NCBI RefSeq assembly: GCF_004348455.1
Contig: NZ_SMKA01000036.1
Location: forward strand, 1 to 45,675
Direction of reading: 5' to 3'
DNA: 45,675 nucleotides
DNA from: Kribbella albertanoniae
Lineage (GTDB): Bacteria > Actinomycetota > Actinomycetes > Propionibacteriales > Kribbellaceae
Within the stretch, counting starts at the first letter, position 1. Every line of letters starts with the position of its first letter. Below are positions 31,836 through 39,310 of the stretch, piece by piece. The position numbers and the translations under genes are program-made. The notes below the pieces were generated by a model. The model was not told the origin of the DNA. It did not search any database and saw only the letters and a list, made by a program, of their open reading frames with translations.

Positions 31836-33257
31836 GTGAGTGGGTTTGTCGGGCGGCGAGTTGAGCTCGGGGTCCTCGAGGAGTTGCTGACGGCTGTCCG
31901 GGACGGTGGGCGAGTGGGCCGGCCGGGGCGGGCCGTGTCGGTTCGCGGGCGGCGCCGGGTCGGGAAGTCGCGGCTGGTCGAGGAGTTCCTGGAGCGGGCC
32001 GACGTACCGCACGTCTACTTCACCGCTGTCGGCGGATCGGCGGCGAGCGACCTGAGTGGATTCGCCCACGAGGTCGCGGTCTCATCGCTCCCCGGGGCAG
32101 CCCAGGCCGAAGGGTTCGCCGAGCCGCAGACCTGGGACGCTGCGTTCGGGTTGCTGGCTGCCGCGCTGCCGGCTGATCGTCCGAGCGTGGTCGTCATCGA
32201 CGAGTTGCCGTACCTGATTCGTGAGGACGAGACCGTTGAGGGTGCTCTGCAGAAGGCGTTCGACCGGACGCTGTCCAAGCTCCCGGTCCTGCTGATCCTG
32301 GTCGGCTCGGACATCGCCATGATGGAGCGGCTGAACACCTACGGCCGGCCGTTCTATCAACGCGGCACCGAACTGGTCGTCCCACCGCTCAGCCCGGCCG
32401 ACGTCGCTTCGATGCTCGACCTCGCTCCGGCCGACGCTTTCGACGCCTTCCTCGTGTCCGGGGGACTCCCGCTGATCCTGGAGGAATGGCCGCGTGGAGC
32501 CGACGTGTGGGGCTACCTCGAACACGCGTTGCGACGGCCGACGTCCGCATTGCTGGTCAGTGGCGAGCGCGTCCTGTCGGCGGAGTTCCCCACGGAAGTC
32601 CAAGCCCAGAGGGTGTTGCAGACCATCGGGAGTGGCGAGCGTACCTTCAGCTCCATCGGCCGAGCTGCCGGCGGCCTTCAGGCGACCTCGTTGCAGAGAG
32701 CGCTGGGAGAGCTCACCAGCCGTCGTGTCGTCGCTGCGGAGCGCCCATTGTCGGCAACGCCCAGCAAGGAGACGCGCTACTGGGTCGACGACCCGTATCT
32801 TCGCTTCTGGCTCGGCTTCGTCGGTGCGGCGATCCCGACGATCGAGCGCGGACGTGGCGACCTCGTTCTCGAGACGGTACGGCGGGGATGGACGTCCTGG
32901 CGTGGACGCGCCATCGAACCCGTCATCCGAGAATCCCTGTGGCGCATCGCTGACGACCGCCTCCCGCAGGGCACCCAGGTGATCAGTGCCTACTGGACCC
33001 GCAGCAACGACCCCGAGATCGACATCGTCGGGGCGGACCGCTCACCGGTCGCCGACAAGATCACCATGGTGGGTTCGATCAAGTGGCTGGAGAGGAAACC
33101 CTTCGACGCCCGCGATCTTGCGAGCCTGATCAAGCATCGAGCCCAGCTCCCGGGCGCCACGGACGACACCCCACTGATCGCAGTCAGTCGCAGCGGATGC
33201 ACTGCCAAGGGCGTCCAGGCCTTCACACCGGAGGACCTGATCGCAGCCTGGCGCTGA
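31836..33257 (+). CDS. DUF234-type AAA ATPase with PD-(D/E)XK-like C-terminus
   Basis: 473 aa. FVGRRVELGVLEELL, Walker A GRRRVGKS (38-45), Walker B SVVVIDELPYLIRED, sensor region LLILVGSDIAMMERLNTYGRPFYQRG, then a winged-helix region (FSSIGRAAGGLQATSLQRALGELTSRRVV), DPYLRFWLGF and a C-terminal DUF234 domain with RGRAIEPVIRE and PEIDIVGAD ... MVGSIKW. That is the archaeal-type ATPase/DUF234 arrangement. The usual E-x-K of the nuclease motif reads S-I-K. GTG 31836 has AGGTGG five bases upstream; ATG 31791 within the palindrome is the alternative. No partner gene. Role unknown; family members have been linked to mobile or defence islands. Confidence 0.85.
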   Translation: MSGFVGRRVELGVLEELLTAVRDGGRVGRPGRAVSVRGRRRVGKSRLVEEFLERADVPHVYFTAVGGSAASDLSGFAHEVAVSSLPGAAQAEGFAEPQTWDAAFGLLAAALPADRPSVVVIDELPYLIREDETVEGALQKAFDRTLSKLPVLLILVGSDIAMMERLNTYGRPFYQRGTELVVPPLSPADVASMLDLAPADAFDAFLVSGGLPLILEEWPRGADVWGYLEHALRRPTSALLVSGERVLSAEFPTEVQAQRVLQTIGSGERTFSSIGRAAGGLQATSLQRALGELTSRRVVAAERPLSATPSKETRYWVDDPYLRFWLGFVGAAIPTIERGRGDLVLETVRRGWTSWRGRAIEPVIRESLWRIADDRLPQGTQVISAYWTRSNDPEIDIVGADRSPVADKITMVGSIKWLERKPFDARDLASLIKHRAQLPGATDDTPLIAVSRSGCTAKGVQAFTPEDLIAAWR

Positions 33258-33283
33258 TGCGCGGACGGCGCACTGCCTGGTGT

Positions 33284-33316
33284 GGTCGGCGCGTGGGGGT
33301 GAGCCACGCGCCGACC
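33284..33316 (+). repeat. GGTCGGCGCG hairpin repeat, copy 2
   Basis: Perfect 13-bp arms GGTCGGCGCGTGG (33284-33296) and CCACGCGCCGACC (33304-33316), loop GGGTGAG. Begins 26 bp after the DUF234 ATPase stop and serves as probable terminator. Confidence 0.8.
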
Positions 33317-33377
33317 GGTCTTCGATCAGTACGAGCTAGGTAACGTACGTCGTCGTACCCGGAGAACGGAGACGCCG

Positions 33378-33742
33378 ATGTACCGCGGCATGCTGATCCT
33401 GGAGAGCCTGAAGGTCGGAGCCACCCTCACCAACTCCCACTGGTCGTGCACAAACTGACCCGCCAGGCAGTCTCGAACGCCAGCCCCGACCAGCCTGCGG
33501 TGTGGACGCTGCTGGAGTTCGAGGTCGACGACGACCACGCCGTCGCCCTGGCCGAGGCCCTACAGCAAGCCCTCGAACAACCCGGCTGGTACGCCGACTT
33601 CCACAACGACCACGAGATCTTCGTCGTCTTCCCCGCCCGAACCTTCCGCTACCCCCGCGGCGACCAACCCACCCGAGCCAAAGCCCAGTCCCACGGCCGC
33701 TCCCTAGCCATCCCCGAACCCCAACTCGACTGGACCGACTAG
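33378..33742 (+). pseudogene. Frameshifted small gene
   Basis: ATG 33378 has GGAGA five bases upstream and opens MYRGMLILESLKVGATLTN, but stops after about 26 codons. From 33434 the +1 frame reads LPLVVHKLTRQAVSNASPDQPAVWTLLEFEVDDDHA ... EPQLDWTD and ends at 33742. Adding one C in ACCAACTCCCACTGG (giving ACC AAC CTC CCA CTG) would join both parts into about 121 aa. The second part alone has a GTG (33446), but its first part is the natural continuation of the other frame. Real pseudogene, or a sequencing indel. Family unknown; regions like LLEFEVDDDHAVALAEALQQALEQPGWYADF and IFVVFPARTFRYPRGD suggest a small conserved protein. Confidence 0.75.
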
Positions 33743-34087
33743 CACCACGGCGTCCGTCAGCCTCGAGGGTGCTGCGGCGGCCCTCACGTCCATTGGGCGA
33801 ACCGCCACGCCATCACAACTGCACCTCGGCAACCACCTTCAGGCGTACGCCGGCCCGCAATCCGCATTTGTGATGGCCTGCGCGTCCGCTGCCCACACCT
33901 GAAGCCGGACCGCCATCACCCACCAACTCTGCGTGGCGCCCGCGGTTCACGCTCGGCACGCCCTGCCTGGGCCGCTCTGCAGCCCGTTGGACGGTGGTGG
34001 AGGTCCGGCCCAACCGCCCGTGCGTGGGGTTGATCGGCGTACGGGGGTGTGGTCGGCGCGTGGGGGGTGAGCCACGCGCCGACCGGC
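33743..34087. other. 345-bp gap with no supportable gene
   Basis: Between the frameshifted gene and the ABC exporter. No start with ribosome binding site and no family motif. It ends with hairpin copy 3 and a degenerate partial copy of the same repeat (GATCGGCGTACGGGGGTG at about 34032-34048). Confidence 0.6.
34051..34084 (-). repeat. GGTCGGCGCG hairpin repeat, copy 3
   Basis: GGTCGGCGCGTGG (34051-34063) and CCACGCGCCGACC (34072-34084), perfect 13-bp arms, 8-nt loop GGGGTGAG. It begins three bases beyond the stop of the leftward ABC exporter gene, so it would terminate that operon. In the + frame its loop has the same orientation as the other copies, meaning it is inverted relative to the gene it follows. 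Confidence 0.8.
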
Positions 34088-35956
34088 TTAGGCCAGGGAG
34101 TCTTCCCAGGCTTGGTGGAGGCCGGCGTAGTTGCCGCCGGTGGTGATGAGGATGTGTGGTGGGCCGTCTTCGAGGATGCGGCCGTGTTCGAGGACCAGGA
34201 CCCGGTCGGCTGTTTCCACGGTGGAGAGACGGTGGGCGATGACGATGGCGGTGCGGTCGGCGAGGATGGTGCGGAGGGCTCGCTGGATGAGGCGTTCGCT
34301 GGGGATGTCGAGGCTGGAGGTGGCCTCGTCCAGGATCAGGACGGCCGGGTCGGCGAGGAAGGCGCGGGCGAACGCGACCAGCTGGCGCTGGCCGGCGGAC
34401 AGGCGGCTGCCTCGTTTCTCCACCTGGGTTTCGTAACCCTGGGGGAGTGCGGTGATGAAGTCGTGCGCACCGATCACCTTGGCTGCCTCGACCACCTCGT
34501 CGAGGGTGGCTTCCGGTTTGCCGAAGCGGATGTTGTCGGCGACCGAGCCGGTGAAAAGGAAGTTCTCCTGGGTCACCATCACGACCCGCTCGCGCAGGTC
34601 GTCCTCGGTCAGGTCACGCAGGTCCTGGCCGTCCAGCAGTACGCGGCCACCGGTCGGGTCGTAGAAACGCGAGACCAGCTTGGCGATTGTCGTCTTCCCG
34701 GCTCCCGTCGTACCGACCAGTGCCAGTGTCTGACCAGCCGGCACGTCCAGGTCGAGACCCGGCAGCACCGGTACGCCGTCGACGTACTGGAACTGCACAC
34801 CGCGCAGCTCGAGGTGACCGCGGGCCTTCGCGGGCTTGACCGGCTTGGCGGGCTCGGGCACGTCCGGCTCCTCGTTGAGTACGCCGGACAGCTTCTCCAG
34901 CGCGGCACTCGCGGACAGGAACGTGTTGTAGAACTGCGAGATGTCCTGCAGCGGCTCGAAGAACTGCCGCAGGTAGAGCAGGAACGCGGTCAGGACGCCG
35001 ACGGTGACATGACCGTGGTAGGCCTGGTAGCCGCCGTACGCGAGGATCGCCACGATCGTCACGTTGCCGACGCCCTTGATCGACGGCATGAAGACCGCGT
35101 TCAACCGGAACGACTCGTAGTTCGCCTCCCGGTACTGCTCGTTGACGCCGGCGAAGATCTCCTCGTTGCGCGGCTCCCGGCGGAAGGCCTGGACGGCGCG
35201 GATGCCGGTCATCGACTCGACGAAGTGCACGATGACGAGTACGACGGCCTCGCGGGTCCGCCGGTAGACGACCGCCGACCGCTTCCGGAACCACGCTGTC
35301 AGCAACAGCAGGATCGGGAACGACAGCAGCGCGATCAGACCGAGCTTGAGGTCGAGCACCAGCAGCAGGATCATCGTGCCGAAGAGCGTCAGCACGGCGG
35401 TCACCAGACCGTCGAACCCGTTGGCCAGCAGCTCGTCGATGACACTGACGTCGGAGGTCAGGCGGGAGATCACCCGGCCGGACGTGTACTTGTCGTGGAA
35501 CGCCGGGCTCAACCGCTGGAAGTGGTCGAACACGCGCCGGCGCAGACCGAGCAGGATCGTCTGCCCGAGCCGGCCCGAGCGCATCAGGAAGATCTGCCGG
35601 GTGAACGCCTGCAGCAGTGCACTGAAGAGGACAGCGCTCACAACTGTGATCAGTGCTCTCGGTCCGTCCCCGGCGAGGATCGGCGGGATGCCGTTGTCGA
35701 TCCCGAGGTGGACCAGGTACGGCACCGCGAGCCGGGCCGCGTTCTCGATCACGACGATCGCGACCAGGATCCAGATCAGCTTCTTGTACGGCCGGAGCAG
35801 CTCCCCGAGCAGTTTGCGCGAGTCCTCCTTCAGCCGCACGGTCGTTGCCTTCGACAACTCCTTGCTGCCCTCGTCCTCGTACACCCCGCGCCAGGACTGC
35901 TCCGGCTTGTCCGGTTCGTCCTCCTGAGGAGGTGTCTGCTGTTGGGTCGTCGTCAT
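34088..35956 (-). CDS. ABC exporter subunit, permease-ATPase fusion (canonical ATP site)
   Basis: 622 aa. Cytosolic N-tail (about 1-55), six-helix exporter domain (about 60-350), nucleotide-binding domain (about 375-610). Walker A GTTGAGKT (about 414), Q-loop VTQENFLF, signature RLSAGQRQ (Ala in place of the usual Gly: LSAGQ), Walker B LILDEATSSLD (catalytic Glu near 543) and H-loop IAHRLST. Pairs with the upstream gene (its ATG overlaps the other's stop, ATGA-type) to make a heterodimeric type IV exporter. Substrate unknown; drug, lipid or peptide export are usual. Hairpin copy 3 follows. Confidence 0.93.
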   Translation of the reverse strand: MTTTQQQTPPQEDEPDKPEQSWRGVYEDEGSKELSKATTVRLKEDSRKLLGELLRPYKKLIWILVAIVVIENAARLAVPYLVHLGIDNGIPPILAGDGPRALITVVSAVLFSALLQAFTRQIFLMRSGRLGQTILLGLRRRVFDHFQRLSPAFHDKYTSGRVISRLTSDVSVIDELLANGFDGLVTAVLTLFGTMILLLVLDLKLGLIALLSFPILLLLTAWFRKRSAVVYRRTREAVVLVIVHFVESMTGIRAVQAFRREPRNEEIFAGVNEQYREANYESFRLNAVFMPSIKGVGNVTIVAILAYGGYQAYHGHVTVGVLTAFLLYLRQFFEPLQDISQFYNTFLSASAALEKLSGVLNEEPDVPEPAKPVKPAKARGHLELRGVQFQYVDGVPVLPGLDLDVPAGQTLALVGTTGAGKTTIAKLVSRFYDPTGGRVLLDGQDLRDLTEDDLRERVVMVTQENFLFTGSVADNIRFGKPEATLDEVVEAAKVIGAHDFITALPQGYETQVEKRGSRLSAGQRQLVAFARAFLADPAVLILDEATSSLDIPSERLIQRALRTILADRTAIVIAHRLSTVETADRVLVLEHGRILEDGPPHILITTGGNYAGLHQAWEDSLA

Positions 35957-37782
35957 GCGTGCACCTCCTCTTCTTCGGCCGCGAGCAGATGCCGGTACGC
36001 CGGTACTGTCGCGAGCAGCTCCTGATGGGTACCGACGTGGGTGATCGTGCCGCCCTGCAGCAGGGCCACCTGGTCGGCCAGCATCACCGTGGACGCGCGG
36101 TGGGCGACCACGATGCCGGTGGTGTCGGCCAGCACCCTGCGGAGCGCCTCCTCGACCAGCGCCTCGGTGTGGACGTCCAGCGCGGACAGGGTGTCGTCCA
36201 GCACCAGAACGGCCGGCCTGGCGAGCACTGCGCGGGCTAGTGCGAGCCGCTGGCGTTGGCCGCCCGACAGCGACATGCCCTGCTCGCCGACCCGGGTGTC
36301 CAGGCCCCAGGGGAGGTCGTTGGCGAACTCGGCCTGGGCGACCTGCAGTGCCTCCTGGAGCTCAGCGTCCGTCGCGTCCGGGCGGCCGAGGGTGAGGTTC
36401 TCCCGGACGCTCATCGAGAACAGCGTCGGGTCGTCGAACGCCGAGGCGACCGCCGTCCGCAGCGAGTTCAGGGTGAGCTCCCGGATGTCGTGCCCGTCGA
36501 TGGTGATCCGGCCGGCGGTGACGTCGTACAGGCGGGGGACCAGCGCGGTCAGCGTGGTCTTGCCCGACCCGGTGGCCCCGACCAGGGCGAGCGTCGTACC
36601 GGGGGTGAGATCGAGGTTGATGTCGTGCAGGATCTCCGAGGAGTCGTCGGAGAACTGGAAGCCGACGTGCTCGAAGCGGAGGTGACCGCGTGAGTTCGTC
36701 AGCTCGAGCGGGCCGGACGTGATCACCGAGTGGGTGTCGAGGATCTCGCTGATCCGGTCTGCCGCGGTCATCGCTTCCTGGGCCATCGCGAGGATCCCGC
36801 CGAGCGAGGTGACCGGCCAGACCAGGGACAGCATCAGCGTGATGAACGCGACCAGCGTGCCGAGGGTGATCGATTCCCGGCCGACCGCGAGCGCGCCGAG
36901 CAGCAGCACGATCACGAGGGTCAGGTTCGGGATGACGCCGAGGAAGCTCCAGAACCGGGAGGCGAGCCGGACCTTGTCGACGGTGGTGTTGTAGAGGCTG
37001 ATCGCCTCGCCGTCGAACTGCTGCTGCACATGCCGGCGGCGCCCGAACGCCTTCACGACCCGGAAGCCGAGCGCCGACTCCTCGATCCGGGTGGCCAGGT
37101 CGCCCTGCTGGTCCTGGACCTGACGGGAGATCTTCAGGTACTTCTTCTCGAACCGCATGGACAACGTGACGATCGGTACGGCGGCCGCGAGCACGACGAT
37201 GCCGAGCGGCCAGTACAGCCGCAGCAGCAGGATCGTGACGACGGCCAGCTGCAGGATGTTCATCACCAGGAACAGCAGGCCGAAGCCCATGAACCGGCGG
37301 ATGGTGGACAAGTCTGTGGTCACCCGGGACAGCAGCTGACCGCTCTGCCACCGGGTGTGGAACTCCATCGGCAGGGACTGCAGACGGACGTACAGGTCGT
37401 GCCGGAGCGATGCCTCCAGATCGGAGACGGTGCGGGACTGGGCCATCCGGCGGATCCAGACCAGCAGGACCTCGGCGATGCTCAGCCCGAGCGCCAGAAA
37501 GGCCAGAGGGACCAGCAGATCCAGCTCACGGCGGGTGACCGGCCCGTCGATGATGGATCGGGTGACCAGGGGAACGGAGAGGCTGACTCCGACGCCCAGC
37601 ATGGCCGTGGAGAACATCAACACCAGCCGCCAGCGGTGTGGCCGCAGATAGGGCCGGAGTCGCCAGAGGTTGCGGCTGCGTTCGGGTGTTCGGGAAGACG
37701 GAGCTGCTATTGAGGGAGCAGGGATCGAGGGAGCTTGGACAGGGTGCTCTGAGGGCATCTGGACGGGCGCACTTCCCATCAT
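35953..37782 (-). CDS. ABC exporter subunit, permease-ATPase fusion (degenerate ATP site)
   Basis: About 609 aa. Long Pro/Ser-rich N-tail (about 1-35), six-helix domain, nucleotide-binding domain with Walker A GATGSGKT (about 402), signature LSGGQRQR, Walker B LVLDDTLSALD (Asp where the catalytic Glu is expected) and H-loop VAHRASTV. The Q-loop Gln is replaced (SAFDDPTLFS instead of xxQxxxLF). Walker A/B of this subunit with the partner's LSAGQ would form the degenerate site; the partner's LILDE with this LSGGQ the active site. Starts at ATG 37782 (TTG 37785 and ATG 37779 also in frame). First gene of the operon. Confidence 0.92.
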   Translation of the reverse strand: MMGSAPVQMPSEHPVQAPSIPAPSIAAPSSRTPERSRNLWRLRPYLRPHRWRLVLMFSTAMLGVGVSLSVPLVTRSIIDGPVTRRELDLLVPLAFLALGLSIAEVLLVWIRRMAQSRTVSDLEASLRHDLYVRLQSLPMEFHTRWQSGQLLSRVTTDLSTIRRFMGFGLLFLVMNILQLAVVTILLLRLYWPLGIVVLAAAVPIVTLSMRFEKKYLKISRQVQDQQGDLATRIEESALGFRVVKAFGRRRHVQQQFDGEAISLYNTTVDKVRLASRFWSFLGVIPNLTLVIVLLLGALAVGRESITLGTLVAFITLMLSLVWPVTSLGGILAMAQEAMTAADRISEILDTHSVITSGPLELTNSRGHLRFEHVGFQFSDDSSEILHDINLDLTPGTTLALVGATGSGKTTLTALVPRLYDVTAGRITIDGHDIRELTLNSLRTAVASAFDDPTLFSMSVRENLTLGRPDATDAELQEALQVAQAEFANDLPWGLDTRVGEQGMSLSGGQRQRLALARAVLARPAVLVLDDTLSALDVHTEALVEEALRRVLADTTGIVVAHRASTVMLADQVALLQGGTITHVGTHQELLATVPAYRHLLAAEEEEVHA

Positions 37783-37918
37783 CAACTAGGCAGGGGGGTC
37801 GCAACCGGAAGACGGCGCACTTTCCAGTATCGCTCAGTAGGTAAGCGCTTGTCGTGCCAATTCCATTCCCCGTGGATGAATTACAGCTTGTTGCAATAGG
37901 CCGTCACCGGACCCAAGC

Positions 37919-37934
37919 GGTGACCGCGGTCACA
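37919..37934. promoter_or_regulatory. CRP/GlxR-like palindrome upstream of MFS genes
   Basis: GGTGACCGCGGTCACA contains GTGAC-CGCG-GTCAC. It fits TGTGA-N6-TCACA with one mismatch (G for the first T). It lies about 108 bp before the MFS start and 137 bp from the divergent exporter start, so it could act on either. Confidence 0.45.
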
Positions 37935-37966
37935 GTCATTACGAACCGCGATAGGTCCCCCCTTCG

Positions 37967-37986
37967 GATTGCACCTTCCTGCAATC
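37967..37986. promoter_or_regulatory. Inverted repeat upstream of the MFS gene
   Basis: GATTGCA-ccttcc-TGCAATC: perfect 7-bp arms, 6-bp spacer, in the 244-bp divergent gap between the ABC exporter and the MFS gene. Possible operator. No regulator gene adjoins. Confidence 0.4.
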
Positions 37987-38026
37987 TCGGGGACGCCGTG
38001 TGTGTCCTTGCGGCAGGCTGAGCCGG

Positions 38027-39247
38027 GTGCAGCGCCGTCGCGACTTCCGTTCCCTGTGGTTCGGCGAGTCGGTCAGCCTGCTCGGCGACCAGGTCTCGGC
38101 GCTGGCCCTCCCGACGGCCGCAGTCCTGGTCCTGGGCGCGTCCGCGACGCAGGTCGGCGCACTCAACGCGGTCGGCAGCATCACCTACCCGGTGCTCGGC
38201 CTGGTCGCTGGAGCCGTTCTGGACCGGGTACGGCGGCGGCCGGTACTGCTCGCCGCGAGCGCGATCCGGATCGGCTGCTTCGGTGTACTGGCGTTGTGCG
38301 CAGCACTGGGGTGGTTGTCGCTGCCTCTCCTGTACGTCGTTGCCGCGCTGGCCGGTGTGGCGACGCTGTTCTTCGACATCGCCTACCAGACCTACCTGCC
38401 TTCCCTGCTGACAGGCTCTGAGCTGGCGCGGGGGAACGTGCGACTGGAGTTGTCGAACTCACTTGCGCGGCTCGGTGGTCCTTCGCTCGGCGGACTGCTG
38501 CTGCAGTACGGCGGGGTCGCGGTCGGCTTCGGTGTGAACGCGGCCTCGTTCGTGGCGTCTCTTCTGGGCATCGCGGCGATCCGCACACCGGAGGAGGCGC
38601 CCACTCCACCCACGCGTCGGCGCCTCTGGCGTGATATCCGCGACGGGCTCGCGTTCGTCTGGGGACACCCGGTACTGCGGCCGCTGACGCTCTCGGCGGC
38701 ACTGCGCAATCTCGGGATGAATGCGAACCGCACGGTGCTGATCGTGTTCCTGTACCGCGGCCTGGACCTCTCAGCTGGTGCTGTCGGGGTGCTGTTCACG
38801 GTGGGCGCTGTCGGCGCACTTGCCGGCGTCGCTGCAACCGGATGGCTGCTCCGTCGGCTCGGTGTGGGTCGAACACTCTTGCTGACTGGGCTCGAGGGCG
38901 CAGTCTGGCTGCTGGTGCCGCTCAGTCTGTTTGGAGGCGCTGTGGTCTGGGTGGTCGGTCTGATGCTGGTCTCGTCGCTGTGGCTGCCGGTGTGGAACGC
39001 CACGGTCATCACCCTGCGCCAGCAGCTCACTCCGTCGGCCTATCTGGGCCGTGTGCAGGCAACAGCCCGGACAATCAACCTCAGCACGATTCCGATCGGT
39101 GCTGTGCTCGGTGGGGTGGTGGCCGATGCGTTTCCGAGCATGGTGGTCGCACTGGCGTTGTGCTCGGCGGTGGCGGCGCTGTCGTTGACGCAGCTGTGCA
39201 GGCAGCCGCTCCGCAGGATGTACGACTTCCCAGTTCGCGCGGAGTGA
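38027..39247 (+). CDS. MFS transporter, MFS_3-type exporter (copy 1)
   Basis: About 406 aa with roughly 12 hydrophobic segments. RDFRSLWFGESVSLLGDQVSALALP is the typical MFS_3/EntS-like N-terminus, GAVLDRVRRRPVL is the inter-helix motif A-like loop (D-R-x-x-R-R), and STIPIGAVLGGVVAD lies in the C-terminal half. Probably a proton-driven efflux pump. GTG 38027 gives the normal start; a GTG at 38000 would add nine residues. A second transporter of the family follows 63 bp later. Substrate unknown. Confidence 0.88.
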   Translation: MQRRRDFRSLWFGESVSLLGDQVSALALPTAAVLVLGASATQVGALNAVGSITYPVLGLVAGAVLDRVRRRPVLLAASAIRIGCFGVLALCAALGWLSLPLLYVVAALAGVATLFFDIAYQTYLPSLLTGSELARGNVRLELSNSLARLGGPSLGGLLLQYGGVAVGFGVNAASFVASLLGIAAIRTPEEAPTPPTRRRLWRDIRDGLAFVWGHPVLRPLTLSAALRNLGMNANRTVLIVFLYRGLDLSAGAVGVLFTVGAVGALAGVAATGWLLRRLGVGRTLLLTGLEGAVWLLVPLSLFGGAVVWVVGLMLVSSLWLPVWNATVITLRQQLTPSAYLGRVQATARTINLSTIPIGAVLGGVVADAFPSMVVALALCSAVAALSLTQLCRQPLRRMYDFPVRAE

Positions 39248-39310
39248 ACGCGCTGCGCTCCGGGCGAACAGCGGTAGTCGACGACGGCGCCGGGTGACAG
39301 GTTGCTCGGC

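Noticed and set aside
29815..33257. A known defence island (Gabija, Septu, Wadjet or similar) formed by the two ATPases
   Set aside because: No TOPRIM/UvrD helicase, HNH or Jet-type partners are present; each ATPase has only metabolic or unknown neighbours.
33813..34013. A 66-codon frame on the minus strand in the 345-bp gap
   Set aside because: No ribosome binding site, no homology pattern; the gap looks non-coding or decayed.
34049..36025. A 658-codon + strand frame opposite the ABC exporter, and similar long frames at 36730-37713 and 676-1728
   Set aside because: Low-complexity antisense translations of clear genes; no ribosome binding site or motif.
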